Source of the DNA: Phytophthora sp. 'mugwort'
Lineage: Eukaryota > Oomycota > Peronosporomycetes > Peronosporales > Peronosporaceae
DNA: 64,000 nt
Assembly: GCA_033558025.1 (NCBI GenBank)
Contig: JAUCEF010000014.1
Location: 3,720,001 to 3,784,000 of the forward strand
Direction of reading: 5' to 3'
Shown: piece by piece, positions 32,251 to 44,700 of the stretch
Layout of the letters: each line of letters starts with the position of its first letter
Numbering within the stretch: position 1 is the first letter of the stretch
Translations under genes and position numbers: made by a program
The notes under the pieces: model-generated
Databases searched by the model: none
Told to the model about the DNA's origin: nothing
Seen by the model: only the letters and a program-made list of their open reading frames with translations

Positions 32251-32867
32251 TATCGGACCTATCGATACGACTGGACTTTTGGCCGACGGCACCCCGTCGG
32301 AGCTATGTGTGGCATAAAAAATGCAGTTTATTTTTTTTCTGTCGCGTACGTGATAAGTAAGGTTGCGCGGTTGATGTTCCCGTTCGATCACCTATTTGTT
32401 GGCCAAACGCAGGTGTAAATCGAAGTCCATACGAAAGGTAATTCATTACGTGTTGTAAGTTGGTGTCATTTTGCAGTGCAGCAACACACGGTACAACAAA
32501 TTTCTGCATTTTTCTCGATGATCGTGATGTGTTTGTGAGAAGGCTTTTATGAGATATCTCTGTTGGGAGCCCTGTCCCTATCAAACCGGTGCTGCTAATA
32601 AAAAAGTACGAGTCTGCATGGTCCAGCGGCGGTGATGAACAGCAGTGATGGTTCACTCGGAAGCCATAACCCGATTCCCGTCGGGTATACGACCAGGGGG
32701 TGTAGAGCAAGCAATGAGAATCAGAGTAGTACATGTGGGGTATTACGTAGGTTAAGTTTAATCTACTCACTTGGGCATTTGCCTGCTAAGTATTAAGCAC
32801 GACCCCCATCGGTTTCAGCCTCAACTCGGAACACTGCACAAGGCCAAGAACGCTCAAGACGACGACT
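32251..32867. other. No gene seen
   Basis: A 155-codon minus frame (32303-32770) has no domain and overlaps AT-rich sequence; it is not called. The Copia gag relic begins immediately to the right. Confidence 0.4.
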
Positions 32868-33349
32868 AACTTGTCAAATTCTCTTCGGGAGTGGGAATTA
32901 CTTCCACTGGGAGTACAACATGCGCATGACGCTCGCTCAGAAGGGGTTGCTTTCGCATGTGGAGGCCGTCAAGCTAGAGGTCGAGATCACGGAAGGGTGC
33001 TATTGAACGACTCGATCGCACTTAATATTATCGCGCAATGCGTAAAGTTTGTGCACCAGACCAAGCTCTGATCCGCACCACATGCCTGTGTAACGCTCCG
33101 TAAGTTCTGCTCTAACCCAGTATCACGACGACACGCCGTCTTCATGAACAAGAGATGGATGACAGCACGATCATGACAAAGCATCTGGGAGACCCTGACG
33201 GAATCATCGTCTGCCTAAATACGCTAGGAGAGCCGATTGTCGGTCGATGAAGCGCGGCAGCTAGCGGTGCTACTGTGCAGCCTCCAGGTCGAGTACGACC
33301 TGATCCCCTCCATCATCGAGAACTTGAAGGATAACACGCTGATTGAGGT
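32868..33349 (+). pseudogene. Copia gag fragment (5' of Gypsy 2 insertion)
   Basis: Across frames the + strand reads like Copia gag: a start resembling VKFSGxNYHxWEYNMRM near 32870, MDDSTIMTKHLGDPDGIIV near 33151, and after a frameshift DEARQLAVLLCSLQVEYD then LIPSIIENLKDNTLIEV. This is the classic Copia gag block (LLxSLPxxYDxxxxxLxxxxxxTLxxV). It is cut exactly where the Gypsy 2 LTR begins at 33350. No continuation was found right of the Gypsy 3' LTR. Confidence 0.65.
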
Positions 33350-33690
33350 TGTAACGGGGTTACATGAAGAGTGTCAAGTCACTCTTCAGAATTGGTGTAC
33401 CCAAATAACCTTTAGTGATGTAGCCAGCATCGCTATGACATCACGGTAATGACGTCACGGATGGGTACCACACGTATGGTACAAAGACCTCAGAACCACC
33501 GAATAGGATAACATCTAGGGTACTTTAAAGGTGATTTTTAGTTAGTATGTAGACGCATTATAAGTGATCGCCAATAAATATATCAGCCGTATATCTACCT
33601 AAATTAGTAACAGTTCCCTCAGATCAGGGACTTGCTAACTGCCGTTCACTGAAAGTTTGTATACCCTCCGGAAATAATGTTTTCCGTCGC
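33350..33690 (+). repeat. 5' LTR of Gypsy element 2 (right end approximate)
   Basis: Aligns along its length with 40666-about 41010. Shared blocks include GGTGTACCCAA, AATGACGTCACGGATGGGTA, GTTAGTATGTAGACGCA, ACTGCCGTTCA and GTATAC. A tRNA-type primer site has not been proven; TGGTAGCACTTG at 33689 lies at about the right place. Confidence 0.75.
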
Positions 33691-33702
33691 ACTTGGTAGC
33701 AC

Positions 33703-34494
33703 TTGTTGTCAGTCCACGCCTACGCGGGTTACTACCTGAAACCTCTGGGTCCTAGTCCCATGAACCGGAATGAGTTTTCTCATCTGAACGATTCACAGTT
33801 TGATTCCGTTCGTACGATGGCTGACATCGCTGGCATGGATGCCTTGCACAGCCTGGCGTCGTCAACGCAAGCTGAGCAGGTCGAGCGCGTGGCCGCGTTC
33901 GACATGTACCAGCGGGGGTTCATCGAACATATTCGCAGCAACCTGCAGATTCCGGCCGCAGAGTCAAAACCGGTCTACCCCACCCCGTTAAGGCTGATGG
34001 TAACCCTTATGAAGGGAATAAAGGTGAAAACACTCACTTTTAAGTGCGAGAAGTAGGGCTTGCAATGAATGCGCTCTCATCTCTTCGGAGCACCTCCGAC
34101 TGGCTTTCGCCCTCTCCAACCTTAGCGGGCGTTCTAAGAGTTGGTGTATATGTGGGAAGCGACAACGCCTGAATGCTTCGCATCCTGGTCTCAGCTGTGT
34201 GGGCAGCTTAGAGCCGCGTTCCTCCCTGCGAACTATGAATACCGCCAGCAGTCACGCTTCCTGTCATGCAAACAAGGAAAACGTGAGCTGCACGAGGACA
34301 TCCATCATATGCGGGAGCTCTTCGCATCCCTCCTGGGAAACCCCTCCATGAACACATCAAGGTGACGGTGTTCATTGACGACCTAAAAGTAGGCCCAGCC
34401 CGCACTCAGCTATTTCGGGCGCATGCCAATACTTTGGAGGAGGCGATCCAAGTCGCCTTTCAAGAGGAGTACAACCACCGCTAGGCGCGCAGGC
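33703..34494 (+). pseudogene. Gypsy 2 gag
   Basis: The frame SHLNDSQFDSVRTMADIAG, followed after a stop by WEATTPECFASWSQLCGQLR and then AAFLPANYEYRQQSRFLSCK, carries the retrotrans_gag signature (W...F...F.P.xYxxxxRxxLxxxxQ). It continues as RTQLFRAHANTLEEAIQVAF in a third frame. A zinc knuckle follows at about 34580 (YYNCAKIGHMARACP), where the first Cys of CxxCxxxxHxxxxC is Tyr. Confidence 0.7.
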
Positions 34495-34859
34495 AGGCGT
34501 CGATGTGGCCAGGGGCAGCGACCTTAAGTCGCGGGGTCGTGCGGGCCAGTTCACGTGGAACTTGGGCTCGCCAAGCAGCACGATATTCGCTACTATAACT
34601 GTGCTAAGATAGGGCACATGGCACGTGCTTGTCCTGCGGGGGGACAACGAAAACGTTTCCCTCCCAAGCTCATCACGCTCAACGGCCGCTGGCAAAGGCC
34701 GCGACCCCATGGGCTTGGGAACACAGGGCGTCAATAAGGGTGGGGGTCCCTACTGAGGAAGACTTGAGTCTTCGTGAGCGGTGTGCGAGTGGCGCTCACC
34801 ATTGCGTCTTAGCCCCTGAGTGTCTTTGCACCCTCGAATCGAAGACGAGCAGCGTTGGA

Positions 34860-34990
34860 CTGCTGTTAGTACATGTAACTGTACGGGGTTATACCCATCC
34901 CTTCCGAGCCTTGATAAACTCCCGGGTGTCGAAGAACTTTGCACGCCACCAGACTGTTGCGGAGAACAGCAACAAGATGGCCGATGATTA
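34860..34990 (+). pseudogene. Gypsy 2 aspartic protease
   Basis: The frame reads VRGYTHPFRALINSRVSKNF then ARHQTV. Family members usually read ALIDSGASKNFARxQ, so the catalytic DSG is NSR here. Protease activity is lost by inference. Confidence 0.65.
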
Positions 34991-35959
34991 CGAGAAGGCA
35001 AAGGCAACGGGACAGTGTCGGTACAACTGGCTGACGGAACGGTGATTACCGTTCCCAAGATCCATGTGATCTAGCTGTGATGTTCGACGAATTCGACAGC
35101 ATGGAGCAGTTTATCGTCGTAGACATGGACAAGTATGACTTGATCCTGGGCATGCCCTGTCTCGGGAAACACGAGCCATGTATCGACTGGCGAAACAAAG
35201 CCGTCGGGGCCAGCCGTCCCTAGTTACTGGCAGCGCATTGGTGAGTCATGTTCCCACCTCTGCCAGGAACGGGGTATTCGAAAAGGGCTCCAGGAAGCCA
35301 TAGCATCCAGTTAATTTTTGGGAGCCGCCAACATATTGAGCGGCTCCCTAGAAGCGGTGGCAGCAGGAACTGCGCCTGATCGAGTGCGACAGCCCGTACA
35401 AGATAGCCCTCGGTCCCCACCGTAATCTAAATCGGCGGCCAAGGTTTCAAGAGTGGCGGTGGCAGGAGGCACAGATCCAGTGGATAAACAAGACCACACC
35501 GAGTCACCCAGACTGCACCTGGCGAGGAAGACGCGCGAGGCGCTTCCTGTGTCGATATTCATGTTCCACGCAGAGTAACCCAGACTTAAACGTGCGAGGA
35601 AGGCGCAAAATATTCTTCCTGTGTGGGTAACCTTGTTCCGCATCAGATCGTCCAGACCTTAACTGAAAAAGAAGCGGCCAGACGCGCTTCTTAGGTGGGT
35701 AACCAAGTTCAACACAAAGCCCTTGAAGCTTTGGATGTCGTCAATGAGACGTTCTCAAACGTGGGCAACGAAGTACCACGTCGCGGTCGCCGTCGACGAC
35801 ATAGTCGACACCGCAAGTCAAGTTTGAAGTCATTTCAGACTGGAGTCGCTTTAAGCGACTTGGAAGGCAGGGCCCAGGTTCTTCCGACGCGGCCCGTCGA
35901 AGGGTGTGATCACATCCTCGACGGCGAGACCAGTCATCGGGACAAGGCAGGCGGCATCC

Positions 35960-37420
35960 AGATAGAGCCGCTGCCCGAGGTGTCAGAGCTCCTGAACCTC
36001 GAAGAATTGATACCGACAGATTTTCTGGCCAACATGAAGGCTAGGGAGATCGCGGAGCTAGTACTCTTGAAGCAAGAGTATATCCAAGAAGGAATTGAAT
36101 TCCTCCTTGGTTATGGACGAGGACGTCCTGGAGGCATTCTCCTTCCAGCGTTCTTCGCGCTTATGTTCTGAGATTCTTAAGAACCCGAAGGATCCGGTGT
36201 ATCCTTTGATGAAAAGGTTTGAGGACGTAGTATCCAAGGCTCCACCATCACAACTCCCACCGGATCGTGGGATCAGGCACGAGATCGATCCAGTGCCGGG
36301 CACAAAGTACTGTGTCACCAGACAATGGCCACTGCTTCGCGAGCAGTGCGAGGTCATCGATGCTTCCTCGCCGCTAAGTCCAAGACAGGCATGTGGCGGG
36401 AGTCGAAATCCACGCATTCGACGCCAATCTTCTGCGTTCGGAAGACGGATGGGAAGTGACGTCTGGTTCATGCTTTCAACAAGCATAACAGCGCGACGGT
36501 GCCGGCCGAGACATCCATCCCGCGGAAGAATGTGTCGTGAAAACATGACCGAGTACGAATTATACAACGCCCTGGATCTGGTAGAGAGATACTACCAGAT
36601 CCTGATGCGCGAGTGCGACATTCCGCTCACCGCATGAGCGTCCCCAGCGGTATGCTCTGGGGGTGGCTTGTGATGGCACAGGGCCTGTCTAGTGCACCGG
36701 CGACGTTCAATCGCCTGGTCACGCAGTAGTTTAGACCGCTGTGTGCGTACGCACAGTCGTACTTTGACGACATCTCCGTCCATAGCCGTGCCGAGGGAGG
36801 CAAGACGGCTATGGAAGGGAGCATTTGGATCATCACTATCGAGTGTTAAAGGTCATGATAGGGGACAAGCTCTATGCCAACACCGACAAGTGCGTCTTCG
36901 CGGCGCAAGAGATCAAAGTTTTTCGGTTGCTTCGTCAGCAGCGTCGGCGTTCGAGCCGACCCGGGGAAGGTCAAGGCCATTTCGGCTTGGTCAACGGTAA
37001 AAGGACCTGAGGAAGTGGCGGGCTTGGCCAACTACCTCCCCAAGCGCAGCGAAGGATACGCGGCTCTGGCTAGACCATTGTCGGTTCTTCTGAAGAAGGA
37101 TACCGACTGGCACTGGGGGGGGGCACCAAGAAGCCTTTGGCAATATCAAGGCAAGCCTCCAGAAGGCGCCTGTCCTAGAACTGCGGGACTAGACGAGACC
37201 ATTCAGCGTCGTCTGCATCTGATTATGAATTGCGGCAGAAGGATGCCGCAGGACGTGAACGAGTAATACCGTTTCAGTCCAGACAGCTCAAGGCTGCCGA
37301 ACGGAACTACTCCGTTCATGACAAGGAGCTGCTTGCCAATAAGTACGCCCTTGTCAGGTTCCGGCTGCACCTCTTGTATCCCAGCCCTTTGTGATCTACA
37401 CTGACCACCCATTCTTGCGA
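35960..37420 (+). pseudogene. Gypsy 2 reverse transcriptase and RNase H
   Basis: Before the fingers: FEDVVSKAPPSQLPPDRGIR, then HEIDPVPGTKYCVTRQWPL. Across frames near 36700 comes LSSAPATFNRLVTQ, then YFDD at 36760-36771 (SYFDDISVHSRA), DKLYANTDKCVFAAQEIKVF, and ADPGKVKAISAWSTVKGPEE. The RNase H region has ERNYSVHDKELLA near 37295. At least six frame changes occur. Confidence 0.75.
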
Positions 37421-37559
37421 ACTGCGACGCATTTGTCCCATTTGTCCCAATGGATGGCGAGGTGGCTGTCCTTCTTCGCGGAATATAACTTCCGCGTCGA
37501 GTACCCTTTCTAGCTCAGCGTGCTTGCGGATGCGTTGTCACGCAGGCCGGACTACGAGC

Positions 37560-38290
37560 TGGCGCTCATCAGTCGTGCCACGACCAATCTATACGATCCG
37601 ATACACATGACGTATCGGTCGACGAAGCCTTAGCACCTCTGGTACGGTTCCTGGCCGCTGGCAAGGAAGCCAAGGCTGAATGGCTCACGCCACGTCAGAG
37701 CGTCCGGCTCCATCGATGCGATTGGCACGATGGCCTGCTCTACTATCGAGTAGAGCTTCATGAACCCCCACGGATAGTCGTACCAAACGACGAGGATATC
37801 AAGTTTGCTATCTTTCAGGAGTCGCACGACGCACCGTCCAACTGTCACTTGGCCGCGAGAAGAGTTTCCAATCGGTCTCTTAGTACTTTTGGTGGACCCA
37901 CATGTACAAGTGGATCGCACATACGTGAAGACATGTGAAACCTTTCAGCGGGTGAAACCCGCGGGGCACTCCTTGGCTCCTTTGCAGAGCCTGCCCGTTC
38001 CAGCGGACTGCTGGAAGTCGATGAGTCTGGACTTCATCGTTGGACTTTACGAGGCAGCACCCCGGCACAGTTCTAAGTTGGGCGAGGATAGGAAAGCGCT
38101 TTCCTCCCGGGTCTCAGACATGTGATACCTGTTTCCTCGCGGAAACAACTGGAGTCTTTATATACATCAGGCAGAACGTATTCAGCGTGTCCGTGATGCG
38201 ATGGCAGAGGCACAGGACAAACAAAAATAATACTCAGACAAGAATGGAAGAGAAAACTTAAACGTGTTAATGTGGGTTAATTAGTCCTAC
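37560..38290 (+). pseudogene. Gypsy 2 integrase
   Basis: Split frames include ESHDAPSNCHLAARR (HHCC region), CETFQRVKPAGHSLAPLQSL, then ADCWKSMSLDFIVGL, which is the usual W..xSxDFIxGLP start of the integrase core. The remaining core is poorly readable because of shifts between 38040 and 38280. Confidence 0.6.
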
Positions 38291-38852
38291 TGGACACTCT
38301 GAACCTGCCACTAATCACGGTAAGTTCTGTCGCGAGCAACAAGTTGAAGCACCGCTTCATCGGACGCTTCGCGGTCCTGGCCAGGCATGGTGCGGCATAT
38401 ACCATTGACCTGCCTAAGTCGATGACGACCCACCCGACGGTCTACGTGGGCCGTCCGAAGTGGTACGATGATCCGCAGGGCCGGACAGCCCCGCAGGCTC
38501 CGCACGCAGAAGCGAGGCCATCCCTTTGAACCGAGGATTCGTCTCTACCGCCTGAGAGCGCCCAGGCCCATAAGTCCAGGTCCCTTGCGAGATCGCGGAA
38601 GGGGCTTCATAGGAAGGAACCCCGGCTGCATTCGACGAGTATGATCCATAGCAAAAGGCTGGGAGTACACAAGAGTCGCTCCGCCTGAGGCACATGTCGC
38701 AAAAGTTTTCGAAGGAGGTTACATCTCCCTCTGGACACGGTCCACGGACGTCCAAGGACATCCAGACGTCGGAAGGCCTCGTCCACATCATTGGTCCGAT
38801 CGACCTGACCTTCAAGGGCCGACAAGTCGTTTGTCATACGACTTAAGTTGTC

Positions 38853-39440
38853 ATGGACCGGCCCAAGGATCCCAGAGTTACCGGCCTCGGCGGCTACACG
38901 GCCACCGTTACCGACGCCAAGCGCAATCTTCAGCGCAAGGACTCGACGATGAAGAGCCGAGACCTCTATGGATCGAGCTGGAGGCGAAGGCGGCACACCA
39001 TGTCCTGGTCGGACCGTAGGGGCGGTGCCTTATACTCGTGCTCGTACGAGGGATCGCCGCCTCTCCTCGGTCGTAATGGGAAGACCCACTACCACGTGGA
39101 GCGTGTGCTCCAGGAGCGGCCCGCTCACGTGAAGCGCCAGCTTCGCGTGAAGTGGAGGGGGTACTTAAAGGCTGAGCGATTCTGGAAGCCGATTGAAAGG
39201 CTCCAGGCTGAATTCCCAAAGGCTATCGCGATCTGGGAACAGAATCGGCGACGGCTTCGTAAGTCGTTCAGACAAAATGCCCGAACGGGGTGTGGTCGCG
39301 GAGCTAAACCCATACCCGCGCTCATCATGAGCGCTAGAAGCAGGATGCTTCTGCAGTTCCTTAGAGAGCTGCCGTTCGCCTACGACATGGGCAAATTCAA
39401 TGCGGAGATCACGGAGGCCGAGGATGCCCTCCAAACGTGA
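38853..39440 (+). pseudogene. Gypsy 2 integrase C-terminal part with chromodomain
   Basis: A 195-codon open stretch. GKTHYHVERVLQERPAHVK leads to RQLRVKWRGYLKAERFWKP and IERLQAEFPKAIAIWE, the Gypsy chromodomain pattern (YxVExIL...YLVKWxGYxxxxxTWEPxxxL). Chromodomains guide integration to chromatin in this retrotransposon group. The frame stays open to 39440 and ends with an acidic helix (MGKFNAEITEAEDAL). Confidence 0.7.
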
Positions 39441-39761
39441 GATCCCGCCAGAGAACATCGAGTTGGCCTTGTGAGCAGCGCGTAGTTGCCCACTCCAGAG
39501 CACGAGATCGGTCGCTTGGAAAGAGTCACAGTGTGGGGCTATTACCGAAGGGTGGCCCTACATGGGTCAAATCCCCGACCGGAGCTCTAGCTTCTTTCAC
39601 CGGATCGAGGGTGTAGTGCAGTCCCAGGAGCACGCACCTAGCAGCACACACGTTCTGTTGGAACAGGGATACTTGGCCACCAGGTGGCGCTCATATGCGC
39701 CCTTAGAAAAAGAGCCCCGCCGAGGAGCACACGAGTTGGCTGGAGCTGATCCACATAAGCG

Positions 39762-40397
39762 TCAGCTCCGTGGGACTCCTCTGGAGGGAAGTACCCGGGA
39801 GCATAAGGCAGTCCCCCCCCACGGCGAGGAGACGAATATTTCCTCGCAGGCGAATGGGTCGCGGGACGGGCACTCCCTTCTGACGGGCTGCCTAACACTC
39901 CAACTGCTGTCCATCGAAATCATCGAGATCTCTCCGCCTGCTTGACCCTCCTCATCCTCGTCGGAGATGACCCTCTCAGTCTTGTAACCGATGGCTCCCA
40001 ACTCTTCACGGAGAGGAAGCCGGGAAGCAGCCCGCCTCTTACGGCCGACTTCCGAGGCTGCTGCTGGCTTCGCAGCCTTGACCCAGGCAGTCGCCTCAGC
40101 GAGCGTCAAGTTCTTGACTGGAGAACGAGGTTTCTCTTCGTCCTCTTTGGGTGAGCCAGGACTCCCCTGGCGTTCAAGCGTCTTGGGCTCATCGCCATCG
40201 TCGCCATCATGGCTGGACAACGGTGTACGTGACCCGGACTGGTTCGGGTTATCATCAGACCCCTTGACAAGCGGGTCCCGGAGGTCATTGTCACCCCAGG
40301 GCATGGGAGATTTGTCCGAGTCCTCTTCGTAATCCATGAGGAGCTTGACGGCGTCCGTAAGGGGCTTAGGCGCCTTGGATGCCACCTTGGATGCCAC
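39762..40397 (-). CDS. Antisense ORF of Gypsy element 2
   Basis: A 211-codon minus-strand frame between the chromodomain and the 3' LTR. Composition is protein-like: acidic and proline-rich (LLMDYEEDSDKSPMPWGDND, GDDGDEPKTLERQGSPGSPK), then LTLAEATAWVKAAKPAAASE and REELGAIGYKTERVISDEDE. The + strand here has only short, broken frames. Gypsy 1 has a similar minus-strand frame at the same place. This suggests an accessory protein transcribed from the 3' end against the pol genes. The function is unknown, and the frame may begin further right (40480). Confidence 0.5.
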   Translation of the reverse strand: MASKVASKAPKPLTDAVKLLMDYEEDSDKSPMPWGDNDLRDPLVKGSDDNPNQSGSRTPLSSHDGDDGDEPKTLERQGSPGSPKEDEEKPRSPVKNLTLAEATAWVKAAKPAAASEVGRKRRAASRLPLREELGAIGYKTERVISDEDEEGQAGGEISMISMDSSWSVRQPVRRECPSRDPFACEEIFVSSPWGGTALCSRVLPSRGVPRS

Positions 40398-40665
40398 TTG
40401 GTGGATCCTTTCGAAGCAGAACCTTTGTCAGACGGCTTAGCAGGCGCTTTTACACCACTACCAGACAGAATCTTGGTCATGCTTGAGGCTGACGTGGAAG
40501 ACGAGAAGGTGAGAGCACGTGTAAGTGGTCGAGGCTCAAACAGAACCGAGCCAGTTGCGGGAACTAACCGCAGTTAAGTCGATGTCCTTCGACTTGGAGA
40601 GTGAAAGGCGGCGACTTCCTTTCGCTCGTTCTGGATGGTCGTAAGCCTAACCTAAGAGGGAAAAA

Positions 40666-41010
40666 TGTAACGGGGTTACATGAAGAGTAAGTCCTCATAG
40701 AAAGGTGTACCCAAGAACCCCTAGTGATGTAGCTAACATCACTATGCAATGACGTCACGGATGGGTACCGCACATAAGGTATAGGGACCTCCGAACCACC
40801 CAATAGAATTGCATCTTGGATACTTAAAAGGTGACTGACAGTTAGTATGTAGACGCACTAAGGAGATCATCTATAAATATATTCAGTCTTATATATTCTT
40901 AATATGGTAACAGTCCCCTCAGACCAGAAAACTTGTGACTGCCGTTCAGTGAGAGTTGTATACTCTCTGGGAGTTACACCTCCTGTGCGAAGGTGTTGTG
41001 TGCCCCGTCA
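40666..41010 (+). repeat. 3' LTR of Gypsy element 2 (right end approximate)
   Basis: Starts TGTAACGGGG directly after the purine tract AAGAGGGAAAAA and aligns with the 5' LTR. It diverges more toward its right end, so that end is only estimated. Confidence 0.75.
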
Positions 41011-41727
41011 CAAGATGGCTGGTCCTTGTAAAATAAAAATAACTTGGAAAGGTTAAGCTCATAAATAATGCGATATCAATCGTTCACAAAGTCAATTATC
41101 ACGTTGATCATCGATGTCTGCCGGAACGTTTAATATTTTGTTAAGTAATGTTATTGAGAATGCTATATTCGGCGGACATGTTGACGTGATCCGATTACGA
41201 TTTTTGATCCGTAAATTGACACTTGGAATCAAGGCAGAATTCTTGTCGTCGGAACAAAATGTTTATTCTTCGTACATTACCCAGATGCCCAGGATAACGT
41301 GCTGTACGGAAGCTTATATAGCGATACGATATCGATTTGTGCACAGTTCCCCCTCACCAATTTAGTAGCTGTGTAAGCTAATAACTCATCAAACCTAATA
41401 CGTTGAGGTATCCGCCGACTTCGCTCCCCATGGTTGCTTGTATGGAAAGTTCTCGCTCTGATAGTTAATAAGTTGCTGTACATGATACGGATAGCTTCCC
41501 CCGAAGGTACTAAATTGGCGAGGTGGATCTGTACTTTGAATGATCTGAAGAGCATTAGGCGCTCTTGATTGGTTGACATAATCAGCTCCATTTCCCACTG
41601 CTGCGTGCGACGGCTCTCACAGTAACAGTAGTGACTATCTGGGAATGAGATGACCGGCATCAGCTGCCACCGCCGTCAATGCTGGCAGCGAAATCATAAG
41701 GTTAGTGCCTTCGTACTGGCTCCTTCG
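41011..41727. other. No gene called
   Basis: Two overlapping minus-strand frames (41277-41660 and 41395-41598) have no recognisable domain. The second is rich in Gln, Ser and Tyr. No Copia continuation is visible after the Gypsy 3' LTR. Confidence 0.35.
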
Positions 41728-41731
41728 TTAA

Positions 41732-44700
41732 CCCCTCCGTTACCGGAAAACTAATGCTGGAACGGCTTATTTTACCTCGTAACTTACGACTTATTTTAAT
41801 ATAGAAATTTGTAAGGTGCTGCACTGTCCACGCCAAGATAGACCCCAATGAATGTATGGATTAGTAGAGTTTGTTTTTACCCTAAGTCGTATGAATTACG
41901 ACTTACCGACTTTATACGATGTTCAGACCCGTAAGTAACGACTTATCAAATCATCTGGTTAAACAAAAGAGAGCCAACAGCTTAGACATCTGTTGAAATG
42001 CAAGTAAGCCTGACCGCAAACAGAACAAAGCGCTGCGTAGGTTCAAAGAAATGAAATGTGTATTCAATGAATGCAAGATGAGCCACACTCAGACACTGTG
42101 AATTCAAGCGTCTGGGTCTCAACCACCCGATTTCTCCCCCCCCCCTTCCTCGTTGTCGGCGTCGTCACCCGCTTGGTCCTGGAACAGCTCGTGACGAGTG
42201 GGCTTGCGAGTTCCGATCTTGCCCGAGCGACGCAGCACGACACGCTTCCTTAGCGCCGTAGGTGTAACGAAGCCGCTATCGAAATCATCGTGCCAAATCT
42301 CGTAACATGTATTCCGGAAGCCACCATACATGCGGCGCGCCTTCAGGCTCAGAAAACACTTGTCGTCCGGCTGCGAGCACTCCACGCAGTACCATGTAGT
42401 CTGGAACGACTTCTTCCGTTTCCCACACAGCAGCGCGCAAACCTTGCAGGTTCGCTGCCGGCACTTTTGGACCCCAGTCACAGTCACCCAGTCGTCGAAC
42501 TGGGTGTGCTTGTGTCCGACCCCGCGCCGACGCTTGCGGTACATGGGGGTCATCTCATCCCGTGTCTTGTTCGCGTCCACAAAGTCCTCCAGCTTTAGTT
42601 CCAACAGCAGCTTGTGTAGCTGCGTGTGCCAATCTCCATGGTCCTTTGGCACTTCCCGCTTGATCGCGGCGGCCATCTTGTGCGTGATATACGCGTTGCC
42701 GAACGCCATATCCAGGAGGTCCATGAAAAGCGACTTGTAATACTTATGGAACCGTAGCGACGTCTGCACAGAATACGACTGGAGGCGGAGTTGATCATGA
42801 ACATCAACTCCGCCCATCCAGCGCTGGTATCGGTGACAAGCTTGGGACACTTGAAAGTCGAGCCACCAGCTCCCTTCAAGTTCCGGCGGATTGAATCTTC
42901 AGCCATGGAGAGACCGGTAGCGAGGTAATGCACCGGCTACCTGTCCCACCAGTGTCACGCCACCATAGTCGGTATGGCAATCGAGCGCGAAAACAGGAAG
43001 AAGCCGCGCTCGATGCCCTGCGGCCGCTTTTGACGCTTCTCGCGGACTCGCTTGTCTAAGCCAATCTGGTCGGTGACGATGGTGCCAAGACGTACAGGCC
43101 ATCGTCAACAACTCGATCGCTCGCTCCGTATAGGAATAAACTGGTTGATCACTACCAAGCCATACCCAGAAGAATTCCCTCCAAGAACAATTTTCATACT
43201 GCGAATGACTGCAGCGGCGCCAGTCTTGTTATCAAATGCTTCTTGATTAGTGTTTTCTTGTTCTCTTTTACCTACGTAAACTTCAAAGCTGAAGCAGTAA
43301 CATACGACTTGGTTAGGCACTCAAATAAAGTAAAGTCGGAACTTACGACATAGAAAGTGAAAAAAAAAGAAAGTCACGTATCGGTGGCAGTACGCGCTCA
43401 CAGAGTCACACACCATGAACATCTTGGTCCCATATAAATGTGCCTTATCGGGCATGAACATGCGTGTCATGTTCCGCTTCGACGTGGCAGGAAGAACACC
43501 CTCATCAAAAGAAATCCTACTGTGCAAACTCCAACCGGACAGGAACGTTGACTGCAGAATGTTTACCACTGGTCGCAGCTTCCACAACTTGTCGCGGAAA
43601 CGTGGCATTTCGTTGTTTGCAAAGTGAAGGTCCCGCAGAATGGATGTACATCTGTTCCACTCCATAATTTGCCAAACGTATCGGCAGGGATCGCTCATCG
43701 CCCAGTGTTTCGAGAAGCGGCTCGTTGTAGGGTTCAACATGCGCGCAACAAACAAGCCGATCGGATACAGCAGCTCATGCACCTCATACCTTGGCTCCCC
43801 GCGCAAGCGCCGCCCGATCTGCTTGACCGTCTCTAGAGTCGCAGCTTGTCGCTTCCTCTGGCCCAACCGAATCCTTGTAGCTTTTGCGTTGACTGTCTCC
43901 ATCTTGTATCGGTTTGTCTCTTTCGTTGTTTGCACCCACAGGCGCTTCAGCAATAAATAAGAAATAACAACATAGGCGAGTCATAGATTTCCTGCATCTC
44001 GGGCACTGGCGCCCCAACATCGCGGGACATTTGCGAATACTCGTTCACCGCTGCCTCAAACTCGGACGACAGCGGCCCCCAACTGAACCCCCGTAAAGCG
44101 TCTTTGCCTATGCCTTGCAAGGTCAGACTCCCACCCATAGACTGGATAAATGCATCATGCATATGTTCAACTTCAGCATCCGACAGGTTGTCGTCTCCAG
44201 GATATTCACGGGGTTCAACTGCATCCTCAAAATTATTGTCACTGTCCTCGTTACCGCTGGAACCAATTGATTCATACTCGCCGGATTTTGATCCACTTGC
44301 AAGCACGTTTATATCATTCACCGACACAGCAATTTCAGGATCATTTTTTTGTCCTCAATAGCACATCTGGCGGTATCAGCGTCCGAGTCCATGCGCACTA
44401 CAAAATTTCCACCAAAACAAATCCGATCCACGTTGGACTCAGCCCCCGACAAGAGAAGGGTGAAGGCTCCGACGACATGTCCACCATCGTTGCAGTCTTC
44501 ACTACTGTCAGACCCGAAAATATCGTGCAACGTGCTCGCTGACAACCCGACGGACGTGTCGATCTGGGAGGCCGTAACTGCTTGCCTCTGACGACACTGG
44601 CGGCACGTCCGCCGGGATGCTACCCTCACTATCCGCAAAAAACCACTCCCGATGCACCATTCGCTGCCATTCCGGCGCTAGGAGCCGTAGCGCCGGTCTT

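Larger units (their letters stand above)
33350..41010 (+). mobile_element. Gypsy element 2, full-length but decayed, with chromodomain
   Basis: Two diverged LTRs both start TGTAACGGGGTTACATGAAGAG (shown as its first 20 bases plus AG) at 33350 and 40666. Between them, in order on +, lie gag, zinc knuckle, protease, RT with YFDD, RNase H, integrase and chromodomain, then an antisense ORF and a polypurine tract (about 40652-40665) before the 3' LTR. All coding parts have frame changes or stops. The LTRs differ at many positions, so the insertion is old. The right end is approximate. Confidence 0.85.
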
